DNA of 64,000 nt, taken from Pseudomonadota bacterium (GTDB lineage Bacteria; Pseudomonadota; Gammaproteobacteria; Burkholderiales; JAKAFK01). Where the stretch lies: contig JAJYKK010000003.1 of assembly GCA_021788645.1 (NCBI GenBank), forward strand, positions 1 to 64,000. The letters are read 5' to 3'. The notes beneath the pieces are model-generated. The model was not told the origin of the DNA. It ran no database searches and worked only from the letters and a program-made list of their open reading frames with translations. This document shows positions 48,306-61,786 of this stretch, one piece after another; the first letter of the stretch is position 1, and every line of letters starts with the position of its first letter. The translations under genes were made by a program, and so were the position numbers.

Positions 48306-50498
48306 TCAGAACTCGATCGGATCGACGTCCAGGTGCCAGCGCACGTTCCCGGCCGGCAGCGCGGCAAGGAGCGTGCCCCAGCGCGTGAGGAACAGCTGGA
48401 GCGCCCTGCGGGAGCGTGCCTGGACCAGGAGCTGCGCGCGGTCGCGGCCATTGATGCGGGTGAGCTGCGCGGGCACCGGATCGTACAGCGTGACCGGCGG
48501 GTCGCAGGCGCGGCCGGCCTCGGCACAGGCGGTCAGGAAGGCGAGCGCCTCCTGGATCCCGGGGGCCTCCGCGCGCACCATGGCCTGCGCGACGAAGGGG
48601 GGAAAGCCGAGCGCCTTGCGTTCGGCGAGCAGCGTCTGGGCAAAAGCGCCATAATCCTGGTGGGCGAGCGCGCGATAGACCGGATGGTCGGGGAAGGCGG
48701 TCTGGATGAGGACTTCTCCCGGGAGTTCGCCGCGCCCCGCCCGGCCCGCGACTTGCACGAGCTGGGCGAAGAGGCGCTCGGAGGCGCGGAAGTCCGCGCT
48801 GTACAGGGCGCTGTCGGCATTGAGCACGCCCACCAGGGTGAGCCTCGGGAAGTCGTGGCCCTTGACCAGCATCTGCGTTCCCACCAGGATGTCGACCGCT
48901 CCTGCGCGCACGCGCGCCGCCATGGCCTCGAACGTCTGGCGCCCCCGCGTGCTGTCGCGGTCGATCCGAAGAATGCGCGCGGCGGGGAAGTGCTGCCCCA
49001 GGTTTTCCTCGATCCGCTGCGTGCCGTGCCCGATCAGCTTGAGGTCGAGATTGCCGCATTGCGGGCAGGCGCCCGGCGGCTGCGCGCTCCAGCCGCAGTG
49101 GTGACAGCGCAGCCGCTTATCGCGCAAATGATAGACCAGCTTGGCGCCGCCGCAGCGCGGGCAGGCGGCGAGGTAGCCGCAGCCGGGACAATACAGCGCG
49201 GGGGCATAGCCGCGGCGATTGATGAACAGGAGGCTTTGTTCGCCGCGCGACAACCGCTGCCCGATCGCCGCCAGAAGCGGCGCGCTCAGCGCCTCGCGCG
49301 CGGACGGCGGGGGCAGAGTCTTCACGGCAGGCAGGCCTGCGCCCGGCACCGCGCGCACCGGAAGCCGCACCTTCCGGTAGCGGCCGGTGGCGGCATGATG
49401 GAAGGTCTCGAGCGAGGGCGTGGCGGAGCCCAGCACCACCGGGCATGAGCGCTCGCGGGCGCGCACCACCGCGAGGTCGCGTGCGCAATAGCGCAGCCCC
49501 TCCTGCTGCTTGTAGGAGGCATCATGCTCCTCGTCGACCACCACGAGCCTGAGCCGGGGCATGGGCGCAAAGACGGCGAGCCGCGTCCCGAGCACCAGCG
49601 AGGCCACGCCCTGGCCCGCCTGGGCCCAGGCGTCCGCCCGGGCCCGGCTGCTCATGCCGCTGTGCACGCTGCTCACGCGCACCCCGGGCAGCCGTTGCCG
49701 GAAGGTGTGCTCCAGCTGGGGCGTGAGGTTGATCTCGGGGACCAGCATGAGCACCTGGCCGCCGTCCGCGATGGCGCTCTGCGCGGCCCGCAAGTAGATT
49801 TCGGTCTTGCCGCTGCCGGTGATGCCATGGAGCAGCGTCACCTGAAACCCCTGCGACTGCTGCGCCTCGATGAGGGCCAGGGCTTCCGCCTGGCCGGCAT
49901 TGAGCGCAGGGGCGAGCACGGCGGGCGGCCCCGCCGCCGCCGTCGCCGAAGGCGCGCGCGGCTGCGCGGCGGCCCATCCGGAGGCGACGAACGCCGCGAG
50001 CACCCGCCGCTCATGGGCGCGGCCGGCGCCCGCGGGGACCACGGCCTCGCCCGCCTGCAGCCGGTCGAGGAGCCGCCGCCCGACCCGTGCCCGCGCGGGC
50101 AGCGCCGTGGCCGCGATCCGTCTTCCCATGTCGGTGATGCAGTAGGACAGGGGCGCAGGGTCGGCGTTGAGCTTCGGGCGGCGCAGCAGGGGGGGCAGGC
50201 ACAGCGCCAGCACCTGGCCGAGGGGGTGGTGGTAGTAGTCGCTGCAAAACCGCGCCAGCCGCAGGATGTCCGGCGGCAGCGGGTCTTCCTCGCGCACGAT
50301 GCGGGTGACGGACTTGAGCTTGTGGGCGGCGATGCCCGTCCGTTCGGACACGGCGAGGAGGATGCCGGTCCGCGGGCGCCCGTTGAACGGCACGATCACG
50401 CGGCGCCCGATGTCGGTGTGCGTCGCATCCAAGGCGACATAGTCGAACACGCTGTGGACGGGGACATCCAGCGCGACTTGCACGAAACGGCTGCCCAT
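48306..50498 (-). CDS. priA: Primosomal protein N' (replication restart helicase)
   Basis: LLHGITGSGKTEIYLRA...CPGCGYLAACPRCGG...CHHCGW...CPQCG. Confidence 0.97.
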   Translation of the reverse strand: MGSRFVQVALDVPVHSVFDYVALDATHTDIGRRVIVPFNGRPRTGILLAVSERTGIAAHKLKSVTRIVREEDPLPPDILRLARFCSDYYHHPLGQVLALCLPPLLRRPKLNADPAPLSYCITDMGRRIAATALPARARVGRRLLDRLQAGEAVVPAGAGRAHERRVLAAFVASGWAAAQPRAPSATAAAGPPAVLAPALNAGQAEALALIEAQQSQGFQVTLLHGITGSGKTEIYLRAAQSAIADGGQVLMLVPEINLTPQLEHTFRQRLPGVRVSSVHSGMSSRARADAWAQAGQGVASLVLGTRLAVFAPMPRLRLVVVDEEHDASYKQQEGLRYCARDLAVVRARERSCPVVLGSATPSLETFHHAATGRYRKVRLPVRAVPGAGLPAVKTLPPPSAREALSAPLLAAIGQRLSRGEQSLLFINRRGYAPALYCPGCGYLAACPRCGGAKLVYHLRDKRLRCHHCGWSAQPPGACPQCGNLDLKLIGHGTQRIEENLGQHFPAARILRIDRDSTRGRQTFEAMAARVRAGAVDILVGTQMLVKGHDFPRLTLVGVLNADSALYSADFRASERLFAQLVQVAGRAGRGELPGEVLIQTAFPDHPVYRALAHQDYGAFAQTLLAERKALGFPPFVAQAMVRAEAPGIQEALAFLTACAEAGRACDPPVTLYDPVPAQLTRINGRDRAQLLVQARSRRALQLFLTRWGTLLAALPAGNVRWHLDVDPIEF

Positions 50499-50517
50499 GG
50501 CCGGGGCGCGGGACCGC

Positions 50518-53003
<2,486 letters not shown>

Positions 53004-53023
53004 CTACCCCGGAGTGTTTCGGC

Positions 53024-56000
53024 TCAAAGTTGCAGCAGGCTGTTCAATTCGGCCGCCTTCGGCTTCACCAGCCAGAAACGGGAGGCGGACTCGCGGAAGG
53101 CGTCGAGCAGCGCGCGCCCGCGCGGGCTGCCGGTCAGGCCGACATGGCGCTCGATCTGGGCACGCAGGAATTCGCGGTATTGCGCCATGGGCTCCGGATC
53201 GATGCGGTGGATGTCGATGAGCTCGTTGTTGTAGCGGTTGGGGAAATCGCCCCCCTTGTCATAGACCAGGGCGAAGCCGCCGGTCATCCCGGCGCCGAAG
53301 TTGAGGCCGGTCTCGCCGAGCACGATCACGCAGCCCCCGGTCATGTATTCGCACCCGTGATCGCCGACGCCCTCCACGACCGCCATCGCGCCCGAGTTGC
53401 GGACCGCGAAGCGCTCGCCGGCGATCCCCGCGGCGTTGAGCCGCCCCCCGGTGGCCCCGTAGAGGCAGGTATTGCCCATGATGACGGCCTCATGGGGGAG
53501 GAAGCGCGCCTCCTGCGGCGGGAAGAGCACCAGCTGGCCGCCGGCCATGCCCTTGCCGACGTAGTCGTTGGCGTCGCCCTCGAGCACCAGGGTGAGGCCG
53601 GGCGCGTTCCACACGCCGAAGCTTTGCCCGGCGCTGCCGCGGCAGCGGAGGGTCAGGCAGTCCGCCGGCAAGCCGCCGGCGCCGTGCGTGCGCGCGATCT
53701 CTCCGGAGACCCGCGCGCCGATGGAGCGGTGGGTATTGCAAACGGCGTATTCGAGGGTGAGCGGGGTCTGCGCCTCGATCGCCGAGCGGGCGTCCGCCAG
53801 CATTTTCTCGGCGAGCTCGGCCTTGTCGAAGGAGGGGTTGGCGGCGCTCACGCAAAAGCGAGGTTCGTCCGCCGGGATGCCCCCTTCGCGGGTCAGTGCG
53901 GAAAGATCGAGCTTGGCCTGGCGCGCGGTCTCGCCCGGTATGCGCTCGAGCAGGTCGACGCGGCCGATCAGGTCGGCGAGCCGCGCCACGCCGAGGCGCG
54001 CCATCCACTCCCGCGTCTCCCGGGCCACGAACGTGAAATAGTTCATCACCATCTCGGGCAGCCCGACGAAATGCTGGGAACGCAGCCGCGCGTCCTGCGT
54101 GGCCACGCCGGTCGCGCAGTTGTTCAGGTGGCAGATGCGCAGGTACTTGCAGCCCAGCGCGATCATGGGCGCGGTGCCGAAGCCGAAGCTCTCGGCGCCG
54201 AGAATCGCCGCCTTGACGACGTCCAGGCCGGTCTTGAGGCCGCCGTCGGCCTGGACCCGCACGCGCCCGCGCAGCCCGTTGGCGCGCAAGACCTGCTGCG
54301 CCTCCGACAGCCCCAGCTCCCAGGGGGTGCCGGCATATTTGACGCTGGTCAGCGGGGAGGCGCCGGTGCCGCCGTCGTAGCCGGAAATCGTGATGAGATC
54401 GGCGTAGGCCTTGGCCACGCCCGCCGCGATCGTTCCGACGCCCGGCTCGGCGACGAGCTTGACCGACACGAGCGCGGTGGGATTGATCTGCTTGAGATCG
54501 AAGATGAGCTGCGCGAGATCCTCGATCGAGTAGATGTCGTGGTGGGGCGGCGGCGAGATGAGGCTGATGCCGGGCTTGGAGCAGCGCAGCCGGGCGATCA
54601 TCTCCGAGACCTTGTGGCCCGGCAGCTGCCCCCCCTCGCCGGGCTTGGCCCCTTGCGCCATCTTGATCTGGAGCACTTCGGCGTTGACCAGGTAGTGGGG
54701 CGTGACGCCGAAGCGCCCGGAGGCCACCTGCTTGATCTTGGACATCTTGACGGTGCCGTAGCGGGCCGGGTCTTCGCCGCCTTCGCCCGAGTTGGAGCGG
54801 CCGCCCAGCCGGTTCATGGCTTCTGCGAGGGCCTCGTGGGCCTCGGGGGACAGGGCGCCCAGGCTCATGCCCGCCGAATCGAAGCGCTTCAGGATGGCTT
54901 CCTCGGGTTCCACCTCGTCCAGCGGGATCGGCGCGAGACCCTCCTTGAGCCGCAGCAGGTCCCGCAGCATGGCCACCGGGCGGCCGTTCACGCGCTCGGC
55001 GAACGCCCGGTAGGCGCCATAGTCGCCGGTGCGCACCGCCTTCTGCAGCTCGACGACGACGTCCGGGTTGTAGGCATGGTATTCCTCGCCGAACACGAAC
55101 TTGAGCAGGCCGCCTTGGCCGACGGGCTTGAGGGGATTGAACGCCGCGCGCGCGAGGCGTCGCTGGTCGTCCTCGAAGTCCTTGAAATCCGCCCCCGCCA
55201 CGCGGGAGACCGTGCCGGTCAGGCACAAGGCGACGACGTCCGGGTGGATGCCGATGGCTTCGAAGAGCTGCGCGCCGCGGTAGCTGGCGATGCTCGAGAT
55301 GCCCATCTTGGACATGATCTTGAGCAGCCCCTTGTTGATGCCCTTGCGGTAGTTGCTCAGCGCCTTGGCGGGCGGAAGCTTGACCTCGCCGGCCCGCGCC
55401 AGTTCGAGCAGGGTCTGGTAGGCGAGATAGGGATAGACCGCCGTCGCGCCGTAGCCGATCAGCGTGGCGACCTGGTGCGGATCGCGCGCGGCGCCGGTTT
55501 CCACCACGATGTTGGCGTCGCAGCGCAGCCCGTGGGCGATGAGCGCGTGGTGGACGCAGCCGGTGGCAAACAGCGCGTGGATCGGCAATCGCGTGGGTGC
55601 GATCGCGCGGTCGGACAGCACCAGGATCACGTGGCCGTCGCGCACCGCGGCCACCGCCTCGCGCGCGAGCTGCTCCAGCGCCTCGCGCAAGGCGATCTTT
55701 TCCGGGTCGTAGGTGAGATCCAACGTGATCGCACGGTATTCCGGCTGCGCCAGGCGGGTGAGCCGGGCGAACTTGTCGTGGCTCAGGACGGGGGAGTTCA
55801 CCTCCAGGCGCCGGGCATGCTCGGGCGTCTCCTGGAAGAGGTTGCGTTCCGGGCCGAAGCAGGTGTTGAGCGACATCACGACCGCTTCGCGGATCGGGTC
55901 GATGGGGGGATTCGTCACCTGGGCGAACTGCTGGCGCAGGTAGTCGAAGGGCAGCCGCACCTTCTGGGAGAGCACCGCCATCGGGGTGTCATCGCCCATG

Positions 56001-57472
56001 GAGCCCACGGCTTCCTGCCCGTCTTCGGCCAGCACGCGCAGGATCTGGTCGCGCTCTTCGAAGGTCACGCCGAAGAGCTTCTGGTACGCCGCTCCGGTGT
56101 CGGCGTCCCAGGCGGGCAGATCGGCATCCTCCTCGAGCGAGGACGGCAGAATCTGGGCATTCTCCTTGAGCCAGGCGCGATATGGCTTGGCCTGGGCCAG
56201 CTCGCGGTCGATGTCTTGCGGGCTGAGGAGCTTCCCCGTATGGAGGTCGATGGCGATCATCTGGCCCGGCTTCACGCGCCCCTTCTCGACCACGTCGGCG
56301 GGCGCATAGTCCCACACCCCCACTTCCGAGGCGACGGTGAGGTGCCGGTCGCGCGTCACCACATAGCGCGCGGGGCGCAGCCCGTTGCGGTCGAGCAGGC
56401 ACACCCCGAAGCGGCCGTCGGTGAGCACCACGCCCGCGGGCCCGTCCCAGGGCTCCATGTGCATGGAGTTGTACTCGTAGAACGCCCTGAGGTCGGGATC
56501 CATGGTGCTCGCGTTCTGCCACGCCGGGGGAATCATGAGGCGCAGCGCCCGGAACAGACCGACCCCGCCCATCAGGAGGCCCTCCAGCATGTTGTCCATG
56601 CTGAGGGAATCGGAGCCCGTGGACGAGACGATCGGCCGCACGTCGTCCATGTTCGGGAGGTGGGCCGAGACGAACTTCCGCTCGCGGGCGCGCGACCAGT
56701 TGCGATTGCCCTGCAGCGTGTTGATCTCGCCGTTGTGCGCCAGATAGCGGAAGGGCTGGGCGAGCCGCCACTCGGGCCAGGTGTTGGTCGAGAAGCGCTG
56801 GTGATAAACGGCGAGGCTCGAGGCGAAGCGTTCGTCCTCGAGGTCGGGATAGAAGACCGGCAGGTTGGCCGGCATCACGAGGCCCTTGTAGGCGATCACC
56901 TGGGCGGAGAGCGTCGGGATGTAGAAGGCGGGATCGCGGGCGAGCTGCTTCTCGGCCTGCCGGCGCGCGATGTAGAGCTTGCGCTCGAAGGCGGCGGCGG
57001 ACAGCGGCTCGGGGCAATTGACGAAGATCTGTTCGATCACCGGCAGGTGGGCGCGCGCATAATCGCCGCATGCCGCCGGGTTGGTGGGCACCGGCCGGAA
57101 GCCCGCGAGCGGGAGTCCCTGGGCGGCGAGCGCCTCGCGCAGGCACGCGCGCGCGGCCTCCGCCTGGCCCGCGTCCGGGCTCAGAAAGACGAGTCCGGCG
57201 GCATATTCTGGGGCCAGGCTCAAGCCGTGCGCCCGGGCCGCCGCGCGCAGGAAGGCGTCGGGCTTCTTGAACAGGAGCCCGCAGCCGTCGCCGGATTTGC
57301 CGTCCGCGGCCACGGCGCCCCGGTGCGTGAGGCACGCGAGCGAGCGGATGGCGGTCTTCACCAGCCAATGGCTCGGCTGGTCGTCCATCTGGGCGATCAG
57401 CCCGAAGCCGCAACTGTCCTGTTCAAACTCGGGACGGTAAAGCGTGCCGTCCAACCCGTGCTGTCTGTCCAT
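53024..57472 (-). CDS. gltB: Glutamate synthase large subunit
   Basis: [51 protein letters not shown]...[60 protein letters not shown]. Confidence 0.98.
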   Translation of the reverse strand: MDRQHGLDGTLYRPEFEQDSCGFGLIAQMDDQPSHWLVKTAIRSLACLTHRGAVAADGKSGDGCGLLFKKPDAFLRAAARAHGLSLAPEYAAGLVFLSPDAGQAEAARACLREALAAQGLPLAGFRPVPTNPAACGDYARAHLPVIEQIFVNCPEPLSAAAFERKLYIARRQAEKQLARDPAFYIPTLSAQVIAYKGLVMPANLPVFYPDLEDERFASSLAVYHQRFSTNTWPEWRLAQPFRYLAHNGEINTLQGNRNWSRARERKFVSAHLPNMDDVRPIVSSTGSDSLSMDNMLEGLLMGGVGLFRALRLMIPPAWQNASTMDPDLRAFYEYNSMHMEPWDGPAGVVLTDGRFGVCLLDRNGLRPARYVVTRDRHLTVASEVGVWDYAPADVVEKGRVKPGQMIAIDLHTGKLLSPQDIDRELAQAKPYRAWLKENAQILPSSLEEDADLPAWDADTGAAYQKLFGVTFEERDQILRVLAEDGQEAVGSMGDDTPMAVLSQKVRLPFDYLRQQFAQVTNPPIDPIREAVVMSLNTCFGPERNLFQETPEHARRLEVNSPVLSHDKFARLTRLAQPEYRAITLDLTYDPEKIALREALEQLAREAVAAVRDGHVILVLSDRAIAPTRLPIHALFATGCVHHALIAHGLRCDANIVVETGAARDPHQVATLIGYGATAVYPYLAYQTLLELARAGEVKLPPAKALSNYRKGINKGLLKIMSKMGISSIASYRGAQLFEAIGIHPDVVALCLTGTVSRVAGADFKDFEDDQRRLARAAFNPLKPVGQGGLLKFVFGEEYHAYNPDVVVELQKAVRTGDYGAYRAFAERVNGRPVAMLRDLLRLKEGLAPIPLDEVEPEEAILKRFDSAGMSLGALSPEAHEALAEAMNRLGGRSNSGEGGEDPARYGTVKMSKIKQVASGRFGVTPHYLVNAEVLQIKMAQGAKPGEGGQLPGHKVSEMIARLRCSKPGISLISPPPHHDIYSIEDLAQLIFDLKQINPTALVSVKLVAEPGVGTIAAGVAKAYADLITISGYDGGTGASPLTSVKYAGTPWELGLSEAQQVLRANGLRGRVRVQADGGLKTGLDVVKAAILGAESFGFGTAPMIALGCKYLRICHLNNCATGVATQDARLRSQHFVGLPEMVMNYFTFVARETREWMARLGVARLADLIGRVDLLERIPGETARQAKLDLSALTREGGIPADEPRFCVSAANPSFDKAELAEKMLADARSAIEAQTPLTLEYAVCNTHRSIGARVSGEIARTHGAGGLPADCLTLRCRGSAGQSFGVWNAPGLTLVLEGDANDYVGKGMAGGQLVLFPPQEARFLPHEAVIMGNTCLYGATGGRLNAAGIAGERFAVRNSGAMAVVEGVGDHGCEYMTGGCVIVLGETGLNFGAGMTGGFALVYDKGGDFPNRYNNELIDIHRIDPEPMAQYREFLRAQIERHVGLTGSPRGRALLDAFRESASRFWLVKPKAAELNSLLQL

Positions 57473-57562
57473 CCCCGCAAGCCCGAAATCAAGTGAAAAG
57501 TATCTGATTCTACCTGCGCAGGCGGCGTGGGGCAATCCTGATGGGCGGGGGAGCGCTCGCCC

Positions 57563-58828
57563 TCAAGGGGCGAGCCAGGCGGCGGCCGCGAGGCCGGCGG
57601 CGGCGAGCAATGCCAGCGGGATCGCGGCGCGCAGGGCGGCCCGCGGTCCGGCGAAGGCCATCGCGTAGCCCGCCTTGATGAGGTTGTTGGAGGACGCGGC
57701 GATGAGCACCGCGGCGGCGGCCACCGCCGTGCCCACCCCGGCCACGCCGCCCTGTGCGAGACTCAGCACGAAGGGGTCGATGTCGGTGAGCCCGACGAGG
57801 CCCGCGAGCGCGAACAGGCCGTTGTGGCCGTAGGTGTGCTCGACCCAGGTCGAGACGATGGACACCAGCACGAAAAGCCCGGCGAATACGGCGGCGGCCC
57901 CGAGTTCCAGCGGATTCATGCGCTGCAGCGTGCCGTTCGCCTCGCGCACGGCACGCCGTCCCGCCCAGGCGGTCAAGGCGAAGCCGAAGAGGGCGAGCGC
58001 CAGGAGCGAGGGGGCCAGCACGAGGGCGAGGCGCGGGCTGAACACGGCGACCACGGCGAGGATGCGCAGGTTCATGAGGGCGGTGGCGAGCACGATCCCT
58101 GCCTGAAGGGCGGCGAGGTTCGCCGTGCCGGTCCGCGCGCGCTGGGCGAGCGAGATGGTGGTCGCGGTGGACGAATACAGTCCGCCCAGGCCCGCGGCCA
58201 GCAGCACGCCGCGCGTGGGGGAGATATAGCGGGTGGCGAGATAGCTGGCGTAGGAGAGGCCCGAGACCACCACCACGGCGAGCCAAAGCCGGTAGGGCGT
58301 GATCTGGGTGAACCCGGAGACCGGGTGGTCGGGCAGGAGCGGCAGGATGATCGCGGTGAGCACCAGGAATTTCGCGAGGGTGAGGATTTCCTCGCGGGGA
58401 ATCTTGCGCGCGGCGGCGTGCAGGGGCTCCTTGGCGCCCAGCAGGATGACGGCGCCCACGGTGATGGCGACGACCACCCAGTGGGGCTGGGTCAAGGTCG
58501 CCGGTCCCAGGAGGAAGGCGAGCGCGTTGGCGACCGGGCTCATGAGGCCCGGTCCGCGCCGGGACGGGTCGGCGCCGGGCCGCCACAGCCAGAAGTAGTA
58601 GGCGAAAAGCCAGGCGCCCAGCACCGCGAGGCCGGCGCTCAAGGCGAGCGCACGGGCGGGGTCCAGGGCGTAGAGGAGGGTGCCTGCGAGGGCGAGGAGC
58701 GGAAAGGTGCGGACGCCGCCCGGGGGCTTGACGGGATCGTCGGTATGGTATTCCTCGAACGCGAGGCCGAAGAAAAAGGACAGGGCGACGACGAGCCCCA
58801 GCTTCTCAGGCGAGATCACGAATGGCAT
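57563..58828 (-). CDS. MgtC/SapB-type membrane protein with DUF4010-like domain
   Basis: MPFVISPEKLGLVVALSFFFGLAFEEYHTDDPVKPPGGVRTFPLLALAGTLLYAL; multi-TM. Confidence 0.82.
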   Translation of the reverse strand: MPFVISPEKLGLVVALSFFFGLAFEEYHTDDPVKPPGGVRTFPLLALAGTLLYALDPARALALSAGLAVLGAWLFAYYFWLWRPGADPSRRGPGLMSPVANALAFLLGPATLTQPHWVVVAITVGAVILLGAKEPLHAAARKIPREEILTLAKFLVLTAIILPLLPDHPVSGFTQITPYRLWLAVVVVSGLSYASYLATRYISPTRGVLLAAGLGGLYSSTATTISLAQRARTGTANLAALQAGIVLATALMNLRILAVVAVFSPRLALVLAPSLLALALFGFALTAWAGRRAVREANGTLQRMNPLELGAAAVFAGLFVLVSIVSTWVEHTYGHNGLFALAGLVGLTDIDPFVLSLAQGGVAGVGTAVAAAAVLIAASSNNLIKAGYAMAFAGPRAALRAAIPLALLAAAGLAAAAWLAP

Positions 58829-58888
58829 CGGCGCCTCCGCGGCCGTTTTCTTTATTCTCGGCGCGCCCGCCGCCCGGGGCGGCGGGCG

Positions 58889-60022
58889 TCAGGACGCCTC
58901 GTTCATGTCGAACAGACGCCGGTGCTCCCGCATGGCGTAGCGGTCGGTCATGCCGGCAATGTAGTCGGCGATCGGGCGCAGCCCGCGGGCGTCCACCTTG
59001 GCCTGATAATCGGGCGGCAGCAGGCGGGGGTTGTCGCGGAACGCGTCGAACAGCTCGCGGATGATGCGCTGTGCCTTCGCGGTCATGCGGGTCACCCGGT
59101 AATGGCGGTAGAGCTGTTCGCGCAAGAAGGTCTTGAGCGTCTGCTGCTCCGCCTCGATCGCGGCGCTGAAGCCGATGAGCCGAGGCCCCTGGCGGACCTC
59201 GTCGGGGCTGCGCGGTGCGGCTGCCTGGATGCGGCCCCGGCTCTGCTCGATGAGGTCGCGCACCAGCGTGTCGATGATGCGGCGCACCGTCTCGTGCACC
59301 AGCCGCCGTCCGGCCAGCATCGGGTAGGCCTGGCGCACGGCCTGCAGGTGGCGCCCGAAGAGGGCGACCTCCGAGAGGCCTTCCAGGCGGATGAGGCCGG
59401 AGCGCAGCCCGTCGTCCACGTCATGGTTGTTGTAGGCGATCTCGTCGGCGAGGTTGGTCACCTGGGCCTCGAGACTCGGGCGCTCGTCGCGCAGGAAGCG
59501 GCTTCCGAGTTCGCCCAGGGCGTGGGCCTTGGCCTTCGAGCAGTGCTTGAGGATGCCCTCGCGGGTCTCGAAGGTGAGGTTCAGGCCGTCGAATTCGGCG
59601 TAGCGCTCCTCCAGCAGGTCGACGACGCGCAGGCTCTGGAGGTTGTGCTCGAAGCCCCCGTGCCCCTGCATGCAGGTGTTGAGGGCGTCCTGGCCGGCAT
59701 GGCCGAAGGGCGTGTGGCCCAGGTCGTGCGCGAGCGAGATGGCTTCCACCAGGTCCTCGTTGAGGGCAAGGCTCCGCGCGATCGAGCGGCCGATCTGGGC
59801 CACCTCCAGGCTGTGGGTCAGGCGCGTGCGGAAGAGATCGCCTTCGTGGTTGATGAAGACCTGCGTCTTGTACTCGAGGCGCCGGAAGGCGCTCGAGTGG
59901 ATGATTCGGTCCCGGTCGCGCTGGGCCTGCGTGCGGCCGGCCGGCAGCGGTTCGGCGATCGCGCGCCCGCGCGAGTTGGCCTCGCTCACCGCATAGCACG
60001 CCGGCGCGCTCACGCGCGGCAT
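58889..60022 (-). CDS. dgt: Deoxyguanosinetriphosphate triphosphohydrolase
   Basis: [48 protein letters not shown]...[18 protein letters not shown]. Confidence 0.95.
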   Translation of the reverse strand: MPRVSAPACYAVSEANSRGRAIAEPLPAGRTQAQRDRDRIIHSSAFRRLEYKTQVFINHEGDLFRTRLTHSLEVAQIGRSIARSLALNEDLVEAISLAHDLGHTPFGHAGQDALNTCMQGHGGFEHNLQSLRVVDLLEERYAEFDGLNLTFETREGILKHCSKAKAHALGELGSRFLRDERPSLEAQVTNLADEIAYNNHDVDDGLRSGLIRLEGLSEVALFGRHLQAVRQAYPMLAGRRLVHETVRRIIDTLVRDLIEQSRGRIQAAAPRSPDEVRQGPRLIGFSAAIEAEQQTLKTFLREQLYRHYRVTRMTAKAQRIIRELFDAFRDNPRLLPPDYQAKVDARGLRPIADYIAGMTDRYAMREHRRLFDMNEAS

Positions 60023-61095
60023 CCTTCCGCCAGCGCCGCGCGCAATGCGGCCTCGGGCACCTCGGCGGTCAAGACCGCCTCACCCAGACGGCGCAGCAGC
60101 ACGAAGCGGATCCTCCCCCCTTCCACCTTCTTGTCGAGGCCCATGAGCGCGAGGTAGCGCTCGAAGCCGAGATCCGGCGCCCTGACCGGCAGGCGGGCGG
60201 CCGAGAGGATCGCCGCGACGCGGCTCACGTCCGCCGCGCCCAGCCAGCCCAGGTGCTGCGACAGGCGCGCGGCGAGCATCGTGCCGGCCGCGACCGCCTC
60301 GCCGTGCAGCCAGGTGCCATAGCCCATCCCCGCCTCGATGGCGTGCCCGAAGGTATGTCCCAGATTGAGGAGCGCGCGCGCGCCGCCCTCCCGCTCGTCG
60401 GCGGCCACCACCGCCGCCTTGTTCTCGCAGGAGCGGCGGATGGCGTACGCGAGCGCGGCATGGTCGCGGCCGACCAAGGCCGCCATGTGCTGCTCCAGCC
60501 AGTCGAGGAACGGCAGGTCGCGGATGAGGCCGTACTTGATCACCTCGGCGAGCCCGGCGGAGAGCTCCCGGTCGGGCAGGGTATCGAGGGTCGCGGGGTC
60601 GGCGATCACGGCGCGCGGCTGGTAGAAGGCGCCGATCATGTTCTTGCCGAGCGGGTGATTGATGCCGGTCTTGCCGCCGACCGACGAGTCGACCTGGGCG
60701 AGCAGCGTGGTGGGGATCTGGATGAAGGGTACGCCGCGCAGGTAGGTGGCCGCGGCGAAGCCCGCCAGGTCGCCGACCACGCCGCCCCCCAGGGCGATGA
60801 CCGTGGTCTTGCGCTCGCAGCGGTGCTCGAGGAGCGCGTCGAAGAGGGTGTTGAGCGTCTTCCACTCCTTGTAGACCTCTCCGTCGGGGATGACGATGGG
60901 CACCACCTCGACCCCTTGGGCCTGCAGGGCCTGGGTGAGGGCCTCGAGATACAAGGGGGCCACGGTGGTGTTGGTGACCACCGCCACGCGCGGCTGGGCC
61001 AGCCGGGGCACCAGCAAGGACGCCTCGCGCAGGCATCCGGCGCCGATGTAAATGGGATAGCTTCGGTCTTTCAGGTCGACGATCAGTGTGTCCAT
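60010..61095 (-). CDS. aroB: 3-dehydroquinate synthase
   Basis: [60 protein letters not shown]. Confidence 0.98.
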   Translation of the reverse strand: MDTLIVDLKDRSYPIYIGAGCLREASLLVPRLAQPRVAVVTNTTVAPLYLEALTQALQAQGVEVVPIVIPDGEVYKEWKTLNTLFDALLEHRCERKTTVIALGGGVVGDLAGFAAATYLRGVPFIQIPTTLLAQVDSSVGGKTGINHPLGKNMIGAFYQPRAVIADPATLDTLPDRELSAGLAEVIKYGLIRDLPFLDWLEQHMAALVGRDHAALAYAIRRSCENKAAVVAADEREGGARALLNLGHTFGHAIEAGMGYGTWLHGEAVAAGTMLAARLSQHLGWLGAADVSRVAAILSAARLPVRAPDLGFERYLALMGLDKKVEGGRIRFVLLRRLGEAVLTAEVPEAALRAALAEGCRA

Positions 61096-61162
61096 GCGGC
61101 TATGCTAGCAGGAAATGCGGAAGACGGGGCAGGCGCGGTCCAAGGCGGCGACGCGCTGAACG

Positions 61163-61699
61163 CTACGGCCGCGCGAGCTTCTGGGCGAGCTCCCGGGCCA
61201 GGGCGGGCACGTTGTGGCCGCGGGTGTCGAGCACCAGGTCGGCGACTTCCCGGTAGAGGCCGTCGCGCTGGGCGAGGAGTTCGGCCAGCCGCGCCCGCGG
61301 ATCGGCGGTGGCCAGCAGCGGCCGGTTGCGGTCGCGGTGCGTGCGCGCGAAGAGCTCGTCGAGCGGCGCGCACAGATAGACCACGGTGCCGTGGGCGCGC
61401 AGCAAAGCCCGGTTTTCCGGCAGGAGCACGGCGCCGCCGCCGGTCGCCAGCACGATATCCTGCTTCTGCGCCAGTTCCTGGATGACCGCCGCTTCGCGCG
61501 CCCGGAATCCGGCTTCGCCCTCGATCTCGAAGATGACCGGGATCTTGACGCCGGTGCGGTGCTCGATCTCGCGGTCGGCGTCATAGAACGTCTTGCCCAG
61601 CTGGCGGGAGAGCTCGCGCCCGAGGGTGGTCTTGCCGGCCCCCATGAGGCCCACCAGAAAGATGTTGCCGCGCACGGAGGGCAAATCGGTGTCTTCCAA
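61163..61699 (-). CDS. aroK: Shikimate kinase
   Basis: NIFLVGLMGAGKTTLGRELSRQLGKTFYDADREIEHRTGVKIPVIFEIEGEAGFRAREAAV. Confidence 0.97.
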   Translation of the reverse strand: MEDTDLPSVRGNIFLVGLMGAGKTTLGRELSRQLGKTFYDADREIEHRTGVKIPVIFEIEGEAGFRAREAAVIQELAQKQDIVLATGGGAVLLPENRALLRAHGTVVYLCAPLDELFARTHRDRNRPLLATADPRARLAELLAQRDGLYREVADLVLDTRGHNVPALARELAQKLARP

Positions 61700-61786
61700 G
61701 TTCTGGCACGCGCCGGTGCGGGCAGTGCCGATCCGCGATTATGCCACCCCGGGCGCCGCCGGCAAAGGGGCGCCCCGCCGGCGCCC

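Noticed and set aside
53030-57496. 1488-aa plus-strand ORF antisense to gltB
   Set aside because: Very long, but gltB motifs on the minus strand are clear and the plus translation is low-complexity (H/D/R/G/A rich).
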